Part shown: positions 9,345 to 17,944 of the stretch, piece by piece
Layout of the letters: each line of letters begins with the position of its first letter
Position numbering within the stretch: position 1 is the first letter of the stretch
Assembly (NCBI RefSeq): GCF_900115845.1
Contig: NZ_FOXX01000005.1
Coordinates: 62,001 to 126,000, forward strand
DNA: 64,000 nucleotides
DNA from: Priestia endophytica DSM 13796
GTDB taxonomy: Bacteria > Bacillota > Bacilli > Bacillales > Bacillaceae_H
Direction: 5' to 3'
Translations under genes and position numbers: made by a program
Notes under the pieces: model-generated
Told to the model about the DNA's origin: nothing
Database searches by the model: none
Seen by the model: only the letters and a program-made list of their open reading frames with translations

Positions 9345-9442
9345 CTAGTGAAAAAAAACAAGATAAGTTATAATTAAGTGACAGAAAGTTAAGAATTCAG
9401 TTCACTTCCGCTCTATTTTTTAGACGCAAGTGAACTTTTTTG
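9345..9442 (+). promoter_or_regulatory. Promoter plus leader terminator hairpin (copy 1)
   Basis: CTAGT (9345-9349) lies 24 bases (start to start) before TATAATTAAG (9369-9378). About 30 bases on, a 9-bp stem AGTTCACTT/AAGTGAACT (9399-9407 with 9428-9436) is followed by six T. Copy 2 at 10981-11079 has the same elements in the same order and spacing. Each sits just before a glycosyltransferase start codon. A terminator downstream of a promoter suggests transcription attenuation. Alternatively it simply ends the upstream gene. Confidence 0.5.
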
Positions 9443-9504
9443 TTAGGTGGACTATTTTGTATCGATAGGCACCAAAATAGGCTTAATAGAAAGGAGAAAA
9501 AACA

Positions 9505-10482
9505 TTGAAGACTATTTCAATTATGATTCCAGCCTATAATGAAGAAGATGTGCTGGAGCAGTTATATGAGAAGTTGACGTTTGTAATTGAAGCTATTCCA
9601 AACTATGATTTTGAACTTTTGTTTATCAATGATGGAAGTAAAGATAGAACGTTAGAAATTATTAAGGAAATGCGTGAAACAGATCATCGCATTTCATATG
9701 TTGATTTATCTAGAAACTTTGGAAAAGAAATTGGTATGATGGCAGGATTTGATTATGCTAAAGGAGATGCGGTCATTATTATTGATGCTGACCTTCAAGA
9801 TCCGCCAGAACTTATTCCTGAGATGATTAAATATTGGGAACAAGGTTATGATGATGTTTTTGCAAAACGAAGAAGTAGAGCAGGAGAAACATGGATGAAA
9901 AAGTGGACAGCTAAAACATTCTACCGCGTGCTTCAAAAAATCACAAAGATTCCTGTTCAAGAAAACACAGGTGATTTTCGGTTACTTGATCGTCGTTGTA
10001 TCGAAGCTCTTCGTACACTACGTGAAACGCAGCGTTATACAAAAGGAATGTTCAGCTGGATCGGTTACAATAAGAAGGAAATTTTATTTGACCGTAATCC
10101 AAGAGCGGCTGGTGAGACAAAATGGAATTATAAAAAGCTTATGGATTTAGCCATTGAAGGCATTACGTCTTTTACAACAGCTCCGCTTCGCTTATCAACT
10201 TACTTTGGCTTTACTATTTCACTTTGTGCATTTATATACATGATGTTTATTATTGCAAAGACCTTGGTTATTGGTGAAATGGTTCAAGGTTATCCGTCCC
10301 TTATGACAGTCATGTTATTCCTAGGGGGAATTCAGCTTATTTCCTTAGGGATTATTGGAGAGTATTTAGGAAAAATATTCACTGAAACGAAACATCGTCC
10401 ACTTTATTTTGTTGATGAATACAACAATGAGAAAGTGATGTTTGAGAAAAAAGAACGTCATTATGAATCTAAGGGGATTTAA
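9505..10482 (+). CDS. Polyprenyl-phosphate GT2 glycosyltransferase (CsbB/GtrB-like)
   Basis: A 325-residue protein. The GT2 domain fills residues 1 to about 230, with IPAYNEED near the N-terminus, the nucleotide-sugar aspartates in DGSKD and the metal-binding DADLQDPPE. Two C-terminal membrane segments (about 235-310) are typical of GtrB/CsbB/YkcC proteins. The family charges undecaprenyl phosphate with a sugar on the cytoplasmic face. The start is TTG 9505, supported by AAAGGAGA at 9490-9497; no better in-frame start exists. The gtrA-like gene follows after two bases, so the two are co-transcribed. Together with the flanking GT-C genes this is the loading enzyme of a three-component system. 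The sugar cannot be told from sequence. Confidence 0.85.
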   Translation: MKTISIMIPAYNEEDVLEQLYEKLTFVIEAIPNYDFELLFINDGSKDRTLEIIKEMRETDHRISYVDLSRNFGKEIGMMAGFDYAKGDAVIIIDADLQDPPELIPEMIKYWEQGYDDVFAKRRSRAGETWMKKWTAKTFYRVLQKITKIPVQENTGDFRLLDRRCIEALRTLRETQRYTKGMFSWIGYNKKEILFDRNPRAAGETKWNYKKLMDLAIEGITSFTTAPLRLSTYFGFTISLCAFIYMMFIIAKTLVIGEMVQGYPSLMTVMLFLGGIQLISLGIIGEYLGKIFTETKHRPLYFVDEYNNEKVMFEKKERHYESKGI

Positions 10483-10484
10483 GG

Positions 10485-10898
10485 ATGAACAGTCGAACAA
10501 AAGAGATGATTAGTTATCTTGTTTTTGGAGTGCTCACAACAGTAGTGAACATTGCTTTATACATTTTACTTACAAAGGGCTTTTCTATAGACTACAGATG
10601 GGCTACAACGGTTGCTTGGATTGTATCTGTTCTATTTGCTTTTGTAACAAACAAGCTTTATGTATTTAAGAGCAAAACTCTTACTACTAGCATTATGTTT
10701 AGAGAACTTCTTTCATTTTTCTTTTTTAGGGGACTTTCATACGTATTAGATCTTGCTATTATGATTATATGTGTCAGCTGGCTTTCCATCGATGATATTG
10801 TTGCTAAAATTTTAGCAAACATCGTTGTCATTCTTGTCAATTATATAGCAAGTAAGTACTTTATTTTTAAGAATAAAGAAGAGAGAGCAGTAGAGTAA
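10485..10898 (+). CDS. GtrA/GtcA-family membrane protein (lipid-linked sugar flippase)
   Basis: A 137-residue protein with four predicted membrane helices and the family pattern: an N-terminal YLVFGVLTTVVNIALY, FVTNKLYVF after the second helix, and a C-terminal NYIASKYFIFKNK. GtrA/GtcA proteins are thought to move polyprenyl-phosphate-linked sugar across the membrane. It starts two bases after the GT2 stop codon, with AAGGGGA overlapping the end of that gene, so coupling is likely. It is the middle component between the GT2 and the GT-C enzymes on either side. Confidence 0.86.
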   Translation: MNSRTKEMISYLVFGVLTTVVNIALYILLTKGFSIDYRWATTVAWIVSVLFAFVTNKLYVFKSKTLTTSIMFRELLSFFFFRGLSYVLDLAIMIICVSWLSIDDIVAKILANIVVILVNYIASKYFIFKNKEERAVE

Positions 10899-10980
10899 AG
10901 GAAGAAAAAGTTGATAGAAAAAAGAGGGCTTTTTCTCCTGTAAAGTGTACGGGCATTAGAGAAGACTAAGCCTTTTCTAT

Positions 10981-11079
10981 CTAGTTTTCAAAAACGGAAT
11001 ACAGTATAATTAAGCATATTGAAAAGTAGAATCAAAAAGTTCACTTAAGACAGTACAAGCGTTGAAAGTGAACTTTTTT
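10981..11079 (+). promoter_or_regulatory. Promoter plus leader terminator hairpin (copy 2)
   Basis: CTAGT (10981-10985), TATAATTAAG (11005-11014) and stem AGTTCACTT/AAGTGAACT (11038-11046 with 11066-11074) followed by six T repeat copy 1 (9345-9442). The distance from CTAGT to TATAAT (24 bases) and the stem arms are identical; the loop differs. The next start codon is 52 bases downstream. Confidence 0.5.
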
Positions 11080-11130
11080 ATGTATGAAGTGTATAGCGCT
11101 TCAAGCAATTAAGTAAGGAGTATATACGAT

Positions 11131-12624
11131 ATGTCGAATTTCAATATGAATGCCGTTAGTGGTCTTTTTAACAAATTTCTCGTTCTACTTACTTTAGTTA
11201 TTTTTGGAGCCATCTTTGTTTTTTCATGGGAAGCAACATCTCAATTTCTAAAAGTAGGACAGTTGAATTTTTCAAGTAATACAGCTATTCTAGTGATAGC
11301 AATGGGCATTATTATCTATGGGTTGATTATCTTTTTAATTTCTTCCTATGTAAAAAAATTAAGTCAGAAGACATTTTTAATTGTAATGTTAAGCGTTGCT
11401 TTTTTACTGCGCTTTATATGGATTCTTGTTGTAGATACACCAATTCAATCTGATTTTAATGTGTTGTATACAGCTGCTGTGGACGCGAGTAAGGGAGACT
11501 TCTCATTTAGCCAAACGCCATACTTCTTATCATGGGTGTACCAAATTGGTTTTACAATGTATCAAGCTCTTATTTTATCCATTTTTGATGGAGGAGCATT
11601 TGTACTTAAACTTCTAAATGTTGTATATGGAGTTGGAACCGTCTTTTTGGTTTATAAAATTGGTACGCATGTTTTTAATGAGGCTGCAGGTAGAGTTGCA
11701 GGTGTCTTTTATACCTTATACTTACCAAGTATCTTTATGACCTCTGTATTAACAAATCAATATATTGCGATTATCTTATTTTATGCTGGGTTTTATCTGC
11801 TTGTGAAAAATGGGGTAGACCACAAAAGCAGCTGGTTCTTTATTGGGATTCTTCTTTCACTTGGAGATATCATGCGTCCGCTTGGAGCATTTATTTTAGT
11901 TGCCTTATTTTGCTATATGTTCTTACAGTTTATAAGCAGTAAGAAAGATCGAAAAAAGACAGTGGCCAAGAAATTTATTGGGATCGTTGCCGTTTTTTAT
12001 CTTCTTCATTATGGGGTAAGTTTTGCCTTTATGACAGCTGGCGTAACAGATTATCCATTATCAAACCGCAATCCAATGTGGAAATTTGTGCTTGGATTTA
12101 ATCATGAGACAGTTGGGCAGTATTCGACAGAAGATAGCAATTTTATGACTCAGTATACGCTAGGAAAAGAGCGAACAGAAGCTGAAAAAGAGCTTATTAA
12201 AGAAAGATTAGAAGATAAGGATGCTGTTATTGATTTGATGTGGAATAAGTCCGAAAAAATGTGGGGAGATTTAGATGCATCAATCAATTGGAGTGTTGGC
12301 TATCAAGGGCAATCGTTTATTCACAACATTTTTTATGTTGGTGAACGAATCATGTATATGACAATTGCTATTGGCAGCATTCTTGGCTTATTATACAGTC
12401 TTATTCGAAAGAGTAATATGAATCAATCACTCTTTTTATTGCTTGTTATTGGATATGTTTGTATTCACTTTCTTATTGAAATTCAAACACGTTACCGTTT
12501 CTTCATTATCCCATCGTTCATTATTATAGGAAGTTATGGATTTAGTTTGTTTGTTGAAAGTAAGAAAGCTAAAAGTCAAAAAGAAAAATCATCGCCTCCT
12601 CAAGAGGTAGCAAAAAACGTGTAG
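11131..12624 (+). CDS. GT-C membrane glycosyltransferase (GT39/ArnT-like), copy 2
   Basis: A 497-residue polytopic membrane protein, paralogous along its whole length to the protein at 7834. The acidic loop reads PIQSDFNVLY, and LNVVYGVGTVF, MTSVLTNQYIAI, GDIMRPLGAFIL, NRNPMWKFVLGFNHET and the late YRFFIIPSF are shared. The C-terminus is a short hydrophilic tail. The start ATG has AAGGAG (11115-11120) 10 bases upstream. The pair flanking one GT2-gtrA unit suggests that two acceptor specificities share one lipid-linked donor, or that one copy is diverging. The role in S-layer or polymer glycosylation is inferred from position. Confidence 0.76.
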   Translation: MSNFNMNAVSGLFNKFLVLLTLVIFGAIFVFSWEATSQFLKVGQLNFSSNTAILVIAMGIIIYGLIIFLISSYVKKLSQKTFLIVMLSVAFLLRFIWILVVDTPIQSDFNVLYTAAVDASKGDFSFSQTPYFLSWVYQIGFTMYQALILSIFDGGAFVLKLLNVVYGVGTVFLVYKIGTHVFNEAAGRVAGVFYTLYLPSIFMTSVLTNQYIAIILFYAGFYLLVKNGVDHKSSWFFIGILLSLGDIMRPLGAFILVALFCYMFLQFISSKKDRKKTVAKKFIGIVAVFYLLHYGVSFAFMTAGVTDYPLSNRNPMWKFVLGFNHETVGQYSTEDSNFMTQYTLGKERTEAEKELIKERLEDKDAVIDLMWNKSEKMWGDLDASINWSVGYQGQSFIHNIFYVGERIMYMTIAIGSILGLLYSLIRKSNMNQSLFLLLVIGYVCIHFLIEIQTRYRFFIIPSFIIIGSYGFSLFVESKKAKSQKEKSSPPQEVAKNV

Positions 12625-12650
12625 AGAAGCTTCTCTACACGCTTTTTTAA
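12619..12650. terminator. Terminator between convergent GT-C genes
   Basis: A perfectly palindromic GTGTAGAGAAG/CTTCTCTACAC stem overlaps the stop codon of the upstream gene and is followed by six T. Confidence 0.88.
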
Positions 12651-13942
12651 TATTTAGCAGATGTTTCTTTCACCTTTCCTTTTCGCTCTTTTAGATGTTT
12701 GGTTACTTTCGTTCCAATGTCTACGAGTCCATAGCCAGTTAGCATACAGAGGAAAGGATAAATAAGTAATCCATAACGTGGCAGAGTAAGAAAAACATTA
12801 GAGAAACAAATATAAATGATAATAGAGAGAACTAAGCATAAGACAGGCTTTCTTTTACAGTAAATAAGTGCGAAAAGAAATCCGACTGCAACTGTGAGCA
12901 AGTTTTGATATTTAGAAAGCTTTTCCATCCAGTTTGGTAAAAGGTGAGCATATGCACCAAGTCCGTCAGGGTTCCCTGCTTGATCGACAAAAAGCCACGT
13001 TGTTTTTCCAATTGTAAGCCATGAAAAGTAAAGTGGAAAATTTTCTCGTAAACCAGTTAGGATCTTGTGGAGAGAAAACTCTTCAATACTCATTCCAAGC
13101 TCTTTTGCTTGTTGTTCATACAGGGAAAGATCATCAAGATAAAAAGGATTAGTTCCAGCAATAAGCGGGTTTGAACCATGTGATGAAAAAAGATACATAT
13201 GACCAAACATTAGATAGTTTCGAACTGCCCATGGAGCCATAACTAGAATAGGCCCAATACACCATATTAAGCCAGTCTTAACCCCTTTTTTAAATCCATT
13301 TCGATATACAACAATACCCCATGCGAGCCAAAGTAAGAGAGCTGGTGAAGCTCTAAACATCAGGAGAATAGAGGCCACAATTCCAAATAAAATATGATAG
13401 CGGTATTCTCCTTTTTGAAGGGCAACAATAAAGATAAAGGTTGTTAATAGAAATAAAAAGATTGTTGGTGTTTCTGTTAGCGCCGTTTGAAAATAGTGTG
13501 TTGGTGCTGGATGTACTGCAAATAAGAAAGCCCCAATAAGGCTAATGACACGACGGTGAAAAAGCTTTTGAGCAATTACATAAATAAGGATGAAGGCACC
13601 GATGTTTAATATCATATTGGATAATCGATAGAGCATAATATGATTTGTATTGAGAAGTTCTGCAACTTTAAAGACAGCTACAAGATAAAAAGGCTGTCCA
13701 TATGTTACATAAGCATTTGGAACAGTTGCGTTGTATCCGTAAATTCCTTCATGAATGAGTTGCCAAGCCATTTTTGCGTACAGGGAAGCATCTCGTGAGC
13801 CGTACGTAGAAATCGGTTCTCCAAAAATATCAGGCCTGTTAAACACAAGGCCTGGATGTGTGAACAGAAGGAAAAGGTTAAAAACTAAATAGAGAAGAAG
13901 TAGTAGTAGAAAAGCTGTGTGAAATTTTATAAGTTTCATCAT
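12647..13942 (-). CDS. GT-C membrane glycosyltransferase (PMT/ArnT-like), minus-strand cassette
   Basis: A 431-residue membrane protein with about ten hydrophobic segments. The first outer loop holds YGSRDASLYAKMAWQL, which contains the acidic residue expected in GT-C enzymes. Other loop landmarks are HPAPTHYFQTALTET and a helix-breaking APWAVRNYLMFG. GGAGGAAAA precedes the start. It is the last gene of a four-gene minus-strand operon after a GT2, a DUF2304 protein and an SMR-type flippase. It is not obviously similar in sequence to the plus-strand pair, so the two cassettes probably have separate origins. Its acceptor is unknown. Confidence 0.75.
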   Translation of the reverse strand: MMKLIKFHTAFLLLLLLYLVFNLFLLFTHPGLVFNRPDIFGEPISTYGSRDASLYAKMAWQLIHEGIYGYNATVPNAYVTYGQPFYLVAVFKVAELLNTNHIMLYRLSNMILNIGAFILIYVIAQKLFHRRVISLIGAFLFAVHPAPTHYFQTALTETPTIFLFLLTTFIFIVALQKGEYRYHILFGIVASILLMFRASPALLLWLAWGIVVYRNGFKKGVKTGLIWCIGPILVMAPWAVRNYLMFGHMYLFSSHGSNPLIAGTNPFYLDDLSLYEQQAKELGMSIEEFSLHKILTGLRENFPLYFSWLTIGKTTWLFVDQAGNPDGLGAYAHLLPNWMEKLSKYQNLLTVAVGFLFALIYCKRKPVLCLVLSIIIYICFSNVFLTLPRYGLLIYPFLCMLTGYGLVDIGTKVTKHLKERKGKVKETSAKY

Positions 13943-13976
13943 GTTAAATTTTCCTCCAGAATTTCACTGATTAATA

Positions 13977-14318
13977 TTATCGGGCTATAAAATAAACGCC
14001 TATAATAATGACAAAAATACCAAACCATTGCTGAGCTGTAACAGTTTCTTTGAAAATAAGAAAAGCAGCGATAGCTCCAAGTACATAGCTTATGCTTTGA
14101 AAAGGATAAGCTATGCTTAAAGGGAGCTTTGATAAGATAACAAGCCATAAGCCAGTAGCTAAAACGTAAAGAATACCTCCGCCAATAAAGAATGGAGAAA
14201 GAAGAACGGAAATAGCTTTTTGCAAAGTCCAAGTATCAACGTTAGCTACAGCTACTTTCCAGAGGATTTGTCCTGTTACGAGCATTAGAATATTTAAGAG
14301 TATTAGAATATAAATCAC
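13977..14318 (-). CDS. SMR/EamA-type small membrane transporter (ArnE/F-like flippase candidate)
   Basis: A 113-residue protein of four hydrophobic helices with SMR-family features: a short N-terminal helix with GQILWKVAV, and LPLSIAYPFQSISYVLGAIAAF followed by FKETVT and a final helix. Single small transporters of this kind in glycosyltransferase operons (ArnE/ArnF in enterobacteria) are thought to flip polyprenyl-phosphate sugars. Its start overlaps the upstream DUF2304 stop by four bases (14315-14318), so translation is coupled. A drug-efflux role is possible but less likely in this setting. Confidence 0.7.
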   Translation of the reverse strand: MIYILILLNILMLVTGQILWKVAVANVDTWTLQKAISVLLSPFFIGGGILYVLATGLWLVILSKLPLSIAYPFQSISYVLGAIAAFLIFKETVTAQQWFGIFVIIIGVYFIAR

Positions 14319-14665
14319 TGTTGGTGTTGTCCTTTTTCTTCATATTTTTGTTTTAAGATGGCATATTCTTGTGTTAATGTAACAAGCTGCTGATTCATCT
14401 TAGAAATCCGTCGAGTTAAGTCAAAGACTACAATAATAAGAAAAAGCATTCCAAACAAAAAAAGGATTGATGGAGCATAGTATACGTTAAGCACATCAGC
14501 AATCTTGTTGATAAGGGAAGAGTTGGCACTCAAAATACCAATTCCTAAGCATGTTAAAATCCAAATGATTGAGTACTTTGTTTCAAGAATCCCTCTTCTT
14601 ACAGACTCAATAACAAATATAAAAATACCAATTACAATAATGAGAGAGATAATGGCGATTTTCAT
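14315..14665 (-). CDS. DUF2304 membrane protein
   Basis: A 116-residue protein with three hydrophobic segments and a C-terminal charged, coiled-coil-like tail (QQLVTLTQEYAILKQKYEEK). The arrangement and the 'RRGILETKYSIIWIL' segment match DUF2304, a family often found next to GT2 glycosyltransferases. It lies 4 bases after the GT2 and overlaps the flippase gene. The biochemical role is unknown; a membrane partner or scaffold for the GT2, which itself lacks C-terminal helices, is an inference. Confidence 0.72.
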   Translation of the reverse strand: MKIAIISLIIVIGIFIFVIESVRRGILETKYSIIWILTCLGIGILSANSSLINKIADVLNVYYAPSILFLFGMLFLIIVVFDLTRRISKMNQQLVTLTQEYAILKQKYEEKGQHQQ

Positions 14666-14669
14666 GATG

Positions 14670-15377
14670 TCACTCCTTTACAATTCGTTGAATAACAATA
14701 GATAGCGTTACTTTGAACATGTAATATATAGATTTAAAAGGAGTAATAGAGGAGTGTCCTCCTTGACGATTCGTCATATTAACCGTGATTTCTTGAATGC
14801 GAAGTCCTTTACGAGAGAGGTAGATTAATACCTCTGGTTCTGGGTAGTCTTTTGGATACGTATTAGCAAATATTTTGATGACTTTGTGGTTGATAGCTCG
14901 ATAGCCTGAAGTAGGGTCTGTGAATGTTTGTCCAGCTAGTGACCGAAGCAGCAACGTGAAGTAATAAATCCCAACTCTTCTTGAAAAAGCTCCTTTATAG
15001 TCCGTCTTTTTCAGAAATCTTGAGCCTACAACCATATCTGCTTCATCTTTTTGAAGGGGGTGGATAAGTCTTTGAAGTGAATTTGCATCGTGTTGTCCAT
15101 CTGCATCAAACTGAATCGCAATATCGTAGTTATGACGATATGCATATTGATAACCAGTTTGAACAGCTCCTCCAATTCCAAGATTGTAGGGAAGATCAAT
15201 GAGTATAACGTCTTTGAAGCGTTTTACAATCTTTGAAGTTTGATCTTTGGAGCCGTCATTAATAACACAAATATCTAAGCTAGGGTGTTCGTTCTTAAGA
15301 TGAAGTAATGAATAGAGCGTATTTGAAATCGCTTCTTCCTCGTTATAAGCGGGAACAATAATTAATACTTTATTCAT
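14670..15377 (-). CDS. GT2 glycosyltransferase, dolichyl-phosphate-mannose-synthase-like
   Basis: A 235-residue cytoplasmic enzyme with the GT2 landmarks VPAYNEEEAI, NDGSKDQT and the metal-binding DADGQHD, then GSRFLKK and DPTSGYRAI. Unlike the CsbB-like protein at 9505 it ends without two membrane helices, only a short amphipathic or hydrophobic tail, so it probably relies on the DUF2304 partner for membrane contact. Enzymes of this class transfer a sugar from a nucleotide donor to polyprenyl phosphate. It is the first gene of the minus-strand cassette, preceded by a 197-bp gap from the subtilase gene. Confidence 0.82.
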   Translation of the reverse strand: MNKVLIIVPAYNEEEAISNTLYSLLHLKNEHPSLDICVINDGSKDQTSKIVKRFKDVILIDLPYNLGIGGAVQTGYQYAYRHNYDIAIQFDADGQHDANSLQRLIHPLQKDEADMVVGSRFLKKTDYKGAFSRRVGIYYFTLLLRSLAGQTFTDPTSGYRAINHKVIKIFANTYPKDYPEPEVLIYLSRKGLRIQEITVNMTNRQGGHSSITPFKSIYYMFKVTLSIVIQRIVKE

Positions 15378-15546
15378 TGGTGATCACACCTTTCATAAAG
15401 GAGGTATTAATCTTTAGAAGAACCTTAAAAATAATATAAAAGAATATTCTCTTAATTCAATATATTAGCATAAAAAGACATATTTTTGGTAAAATCTTTC
15501 TATTTCCTATTAAAAAGATGAATGATATTACTGAAAGAATATAAGG

Positions 15547-15577
15547 AAAAGAGAAGACGATGAAATCTTCTCTTTTA
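15547..15577 (-). terminator. Terminator of the subtilase gene
   Basis: An 11-bp stem (15547-15557 with 15566-15576), overlapping the stop codon on the minus strand. Confidence 0.75.
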
Positions 15578-17794
15578 CAGTTTTGAAGCACGATATAACA
15601 TAGCCGAAAATTGGGCACGCGTAATCGGTTCATATGGTCTAAATTTGTCTTGTTTCGTAATGATGCCAGCTTCTGTTAAACGACTGACTGCATCAAAGCA
15701 AAAATTTGAAGAAGAGACATCTTCAAAAGTAAACGTGCTTTTCTCTGACAAAGAAAGTGAGCGATCTAGAATAAGGGCCATCTGGGCTCTTGTAAGGGTA
15801 TTTTCTGGCTTAAACTTATGACCATAACCCTTCACAACACTATGCTGATAGGCGCTTAGAACAGCGAGCCCTCCGCTTTGGTCTAGAAGGACATCATTAA
15901 ATGGGGTGTCGATTAATTTAGGTTCTAATGAAAGAAAACGAGAGATCATCATAACACCATGCCTTCTTGTGAGAGAATCATTTGGCTTGAAAAACCCATT
16001 CTCATATCCTCTAATCCATCCTTGTTCAAGACCTGTTTGAATGTCCTTTTTCGCCCATACTGCTTCATCTAAATCTTGTGGAATCATCCTTTTCTCGCCC
16101 GAAGTTAATGTTCGCTTATTTTTAGTTAAGATTTTACCTTCTTCGTCTACAACAAATAATCCTACGCTACTAGGAAGTCCGTCATCTAAGAAGGGAAGGG
16201 GAATATCAACGAGCTGCGATGTGATGTTTTGTTGCTTTATAATATCTCCATTTTTGGTGATAAGAAGTTTTTTGTTTATAAGATTATGAGTAAAAGCTAG
16301 AGCGATACTTTTAGGTTCTGTTAGAGATTGTCCGTTCTTTATATTAAGAAATTCTGCTTTCTCTGACGAAGATGGCATATTAATAGCCTTTTCAACATTT
16401 AGAAGACCGTAGGTTGTTGAAAGATTCTCTGCTGATAAGAGAATCTTGTCTCTTATTAAAAGCCAGTCTAGGTTTGGATTTACCGTTCTAATTAATGCAA
16501 CAGCACTGCTTACAAAGGGAGTTGCAACAGAAGTGCCGCTGTATGATTTGTACTCATTCAAGCCATATGTACTATAAATATCCTCTCCTGGAGCACTTAT
16601 ATCAATTTCCCATCCTTTATTGCTGTTTTCTAATGGTGCCCTAGTTTTTGTGATTCCTGTAACAGCAATTACCCCAGGATACGAAGCTGGGAAAATGGTG
16701 CTAATATCCTTGTTTTGATTTCCAGCTGCAGCTACAACAGCAATATCATGAGAAAGAGCGTTTTGAATTGATTCACGTAATATAGTAGTTTCACCACTAC
16801 CAGCAAGACTAAGATTAATAACGTCAACATCTTTCTTTATAGCATCTTCAATAGCTTGGCTAATTTCAAAGTCACTTCCATTCCCGAAATCATCAAGAAC
16901 TTTAAGAGGAATAATATCTACAGCTCCATTTAATATTGCTCCATCTATTCCCTTGTTATTGTAAGCACAAGCTCCAATGATTCCTACAATATGAGTGCCA
17001 TGGCCAAGCTTATCTGAAGGCCAATCATGAGGAGAAATATAGTTCCTTCCTTGGCTTGTTAAGATATTATCGCAAAAGTCTTCATGTTGATTTATACCAG
17101 AATCAATAACCGCAATTCTTGCATTGTTCACAGCTGTTATGTTCTCTATAGATGGAGTCTTATTCCATCCTGCAAATGAGGGAAGCTCTACAATCATGTT
17201 TCCATATGTCATCTTTTTCGGAAGAAGCACATCAGCCCTTTTTAGCCCTGTTTTTTGTTCACTAATCAGAGAGCCATCATTATATACTTTAACAGACCAA
17301 TCTTTCTCAACATGATCAAGTGTGATGCTTAAGCGGGATAATGTTTGATTTTCCCAGGCTATCTTTAGCTTTGTTTCTTTGCTAGCCGTCTTAAAGGTTT
17401 GTCCTATATATCTTATAGATGTTCCTTCATCAACATCTTGGATTTCTTTGTCTAAAAGGAGATTATTGTTTTTCCATAAGTTTGATGGTACATAAATAAG
17501 CTTTAGCCCCCATTGTTCATCAACAAGAGAAGAAGTTTCAGCACTTACTTCTTTCTTTTTTTCGCTTTCATAAAATGAGATAGTCCCTTGTTTTTTTAGC
17601 ATTTGAATCTCTGAATTGGGGAGATCTGTTTTGACAACATTGTTACTTTGTTTCGCATCAGGATATTTAGTAAGAAAAATTTTAGCTTCCTTCTCAGTTT
17701 GAAAGTAGAGAAGAGATGAAGCATTAACAGTAGTAGAAAAAGAAAAAATAAAAGAAAACAATACAATTAGCGAACACATATATTTAGTTTTCAT
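15575..17794 (-). CDS. SLH-anchored subtilisin-like serine protease (S8 family)
   Basis: A 739-residue exported protease. The signal peptide spans about 1-25 (TTVNA). A pre-region without close resemblance to the I9 inhibitor domain follows (about 26-220). The catalytic triad is clear: D231 in AVIDSGINQHEDF, H265 in GHGTHIVG and S422 in SGTSVATP, with oxyanion N359 in AAGNQ. After a linker domain, three SLH domains fill about 565-739 (WIRGYENGFFKPNDSLTRRH, VKGYGHKFKPENTLTRAQM, DKFRPYEPITRAQ). It should be an active, wall-tethered protease able to process S-layer or other exported proteins; the substrate is inferred. A cysteine pair (C241, C276) in the protease domain is unusual for a Bacillus exoprotein. 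Confidence 0.9.
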   Translation of the reverse strand: MKTKYMCSLIVLFSFIFSFSTTVNASSLLYFQTEKEAKIFLTKYPDAKQSNNVVKTDLPNSEIQMLKKQGTISFYESEKKKEVSAETSSLVDEQWGLKLIYVPSNLWKNNNLLLDKEIQDVDEGTSIRYIGQTFKTASKETKLKIAWENQTLSRLSITLDHVEKDWSVKVYNDGSLISEQKTGLKRADVLLPKKMTYGNMIVELPSFAGWNKTPSIENITAVNNARIAVIDSGINQHEDFCDNILTSQGRNYISPHDWPSDKLGHGTHIVGIIGACAYNNKGIDGAILNGAVDIIPLKVLDDFGNGSDFEISQAIEDAIKKDVDVINLSLAGSGETTILRESIQNALSHDIAVVAAAGNQNKDISTIFPASYPGVIAVTGITKTRAPLENSNKGWEIDISAPGEDIYSTYGLNEYKSYSGTSVATPFVSSAVALIRTVNPNLDWLLIRDKILLSAENLSTTYGLLNVEKAINMPSSSEKAEFLNIKNGQSLTEPKSIALAFTHNLINKKLLITKNGDIIKQQNITSQLVDIPLPFLDDGLPSSVGLFVVDEEGKILTKNKRTLTSGEKRMIPQDLDEAVWAKKDIQTGLEQGWIRGYENGFFKPNDSLTRRHGVMMISRFLSLEPKLIDTPFNDVLLDQSGGLAVLSAYQHSVVKGYGHKFKPENTLTRAQMALILDRSLSLSEKSTFTFEDVSSSNFCFDAVSRLTEAGIITKQDKFRPYEPITRAQFSAMLYRASKL

Positions 17795-17883
17795 GTTGTT
17801 GCTCCTTTAATATAGAGGTACTTCTTAATAATAGGAGAGGAATAAAATGAAGTAAATGGAAGGATATAAGTTTTTATACATAA

Positions 17884-17911
17884 AAAAGGCCCATCTATAC
17901 GAGTAGATGAG
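17884..17911 (-). terminator. Orphan minus-strand terminator-like hairpin
   Basis: Stem CATCTA/TAGATG, read on the minus strand, is followed by GGCC and a T-run (A-run on the plus strand). It lies about 90 bases before the subtilase start with no minus-strand gene to its right. It is either a leftover of a lost gene or a leader attenuator of the protease gene. Confidence 0.5.
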
Positions 17912-17918
17912 CAAAAAT

Positions 17919-17944
17919 ATGGTTTACCAACCAAAATCTTATCA
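17919..17944 (+). pseudogene. Remnant of the 5' end of a second S-layer gene
   Basis: Twenty-four of 26 bases match the start of the S-layer gene at 5002-5027. The translation begins MVYQPKSYQ, against MAYQPKSYR in the intact gene, then runs into unrelated AT-rich sequence and stops at 17997-17999. No S-layer-type ribosome site lies upstream. The identity begins exactly at the ATG, which suggests the edge of an old duplication or deletion. A plus-strand terminator without a gene lies 300 bases downstream (18252-18285). Confidence 0.6.

Noticed and set aside
9332-9353. TTTCACT/AGTGAAA hairpin after the first GT-C gene as a plus-strand terminator
   Set aside because: It is followed by an A-run, not a T-run, so it would only work on the minus strand, where there is no gene to end.
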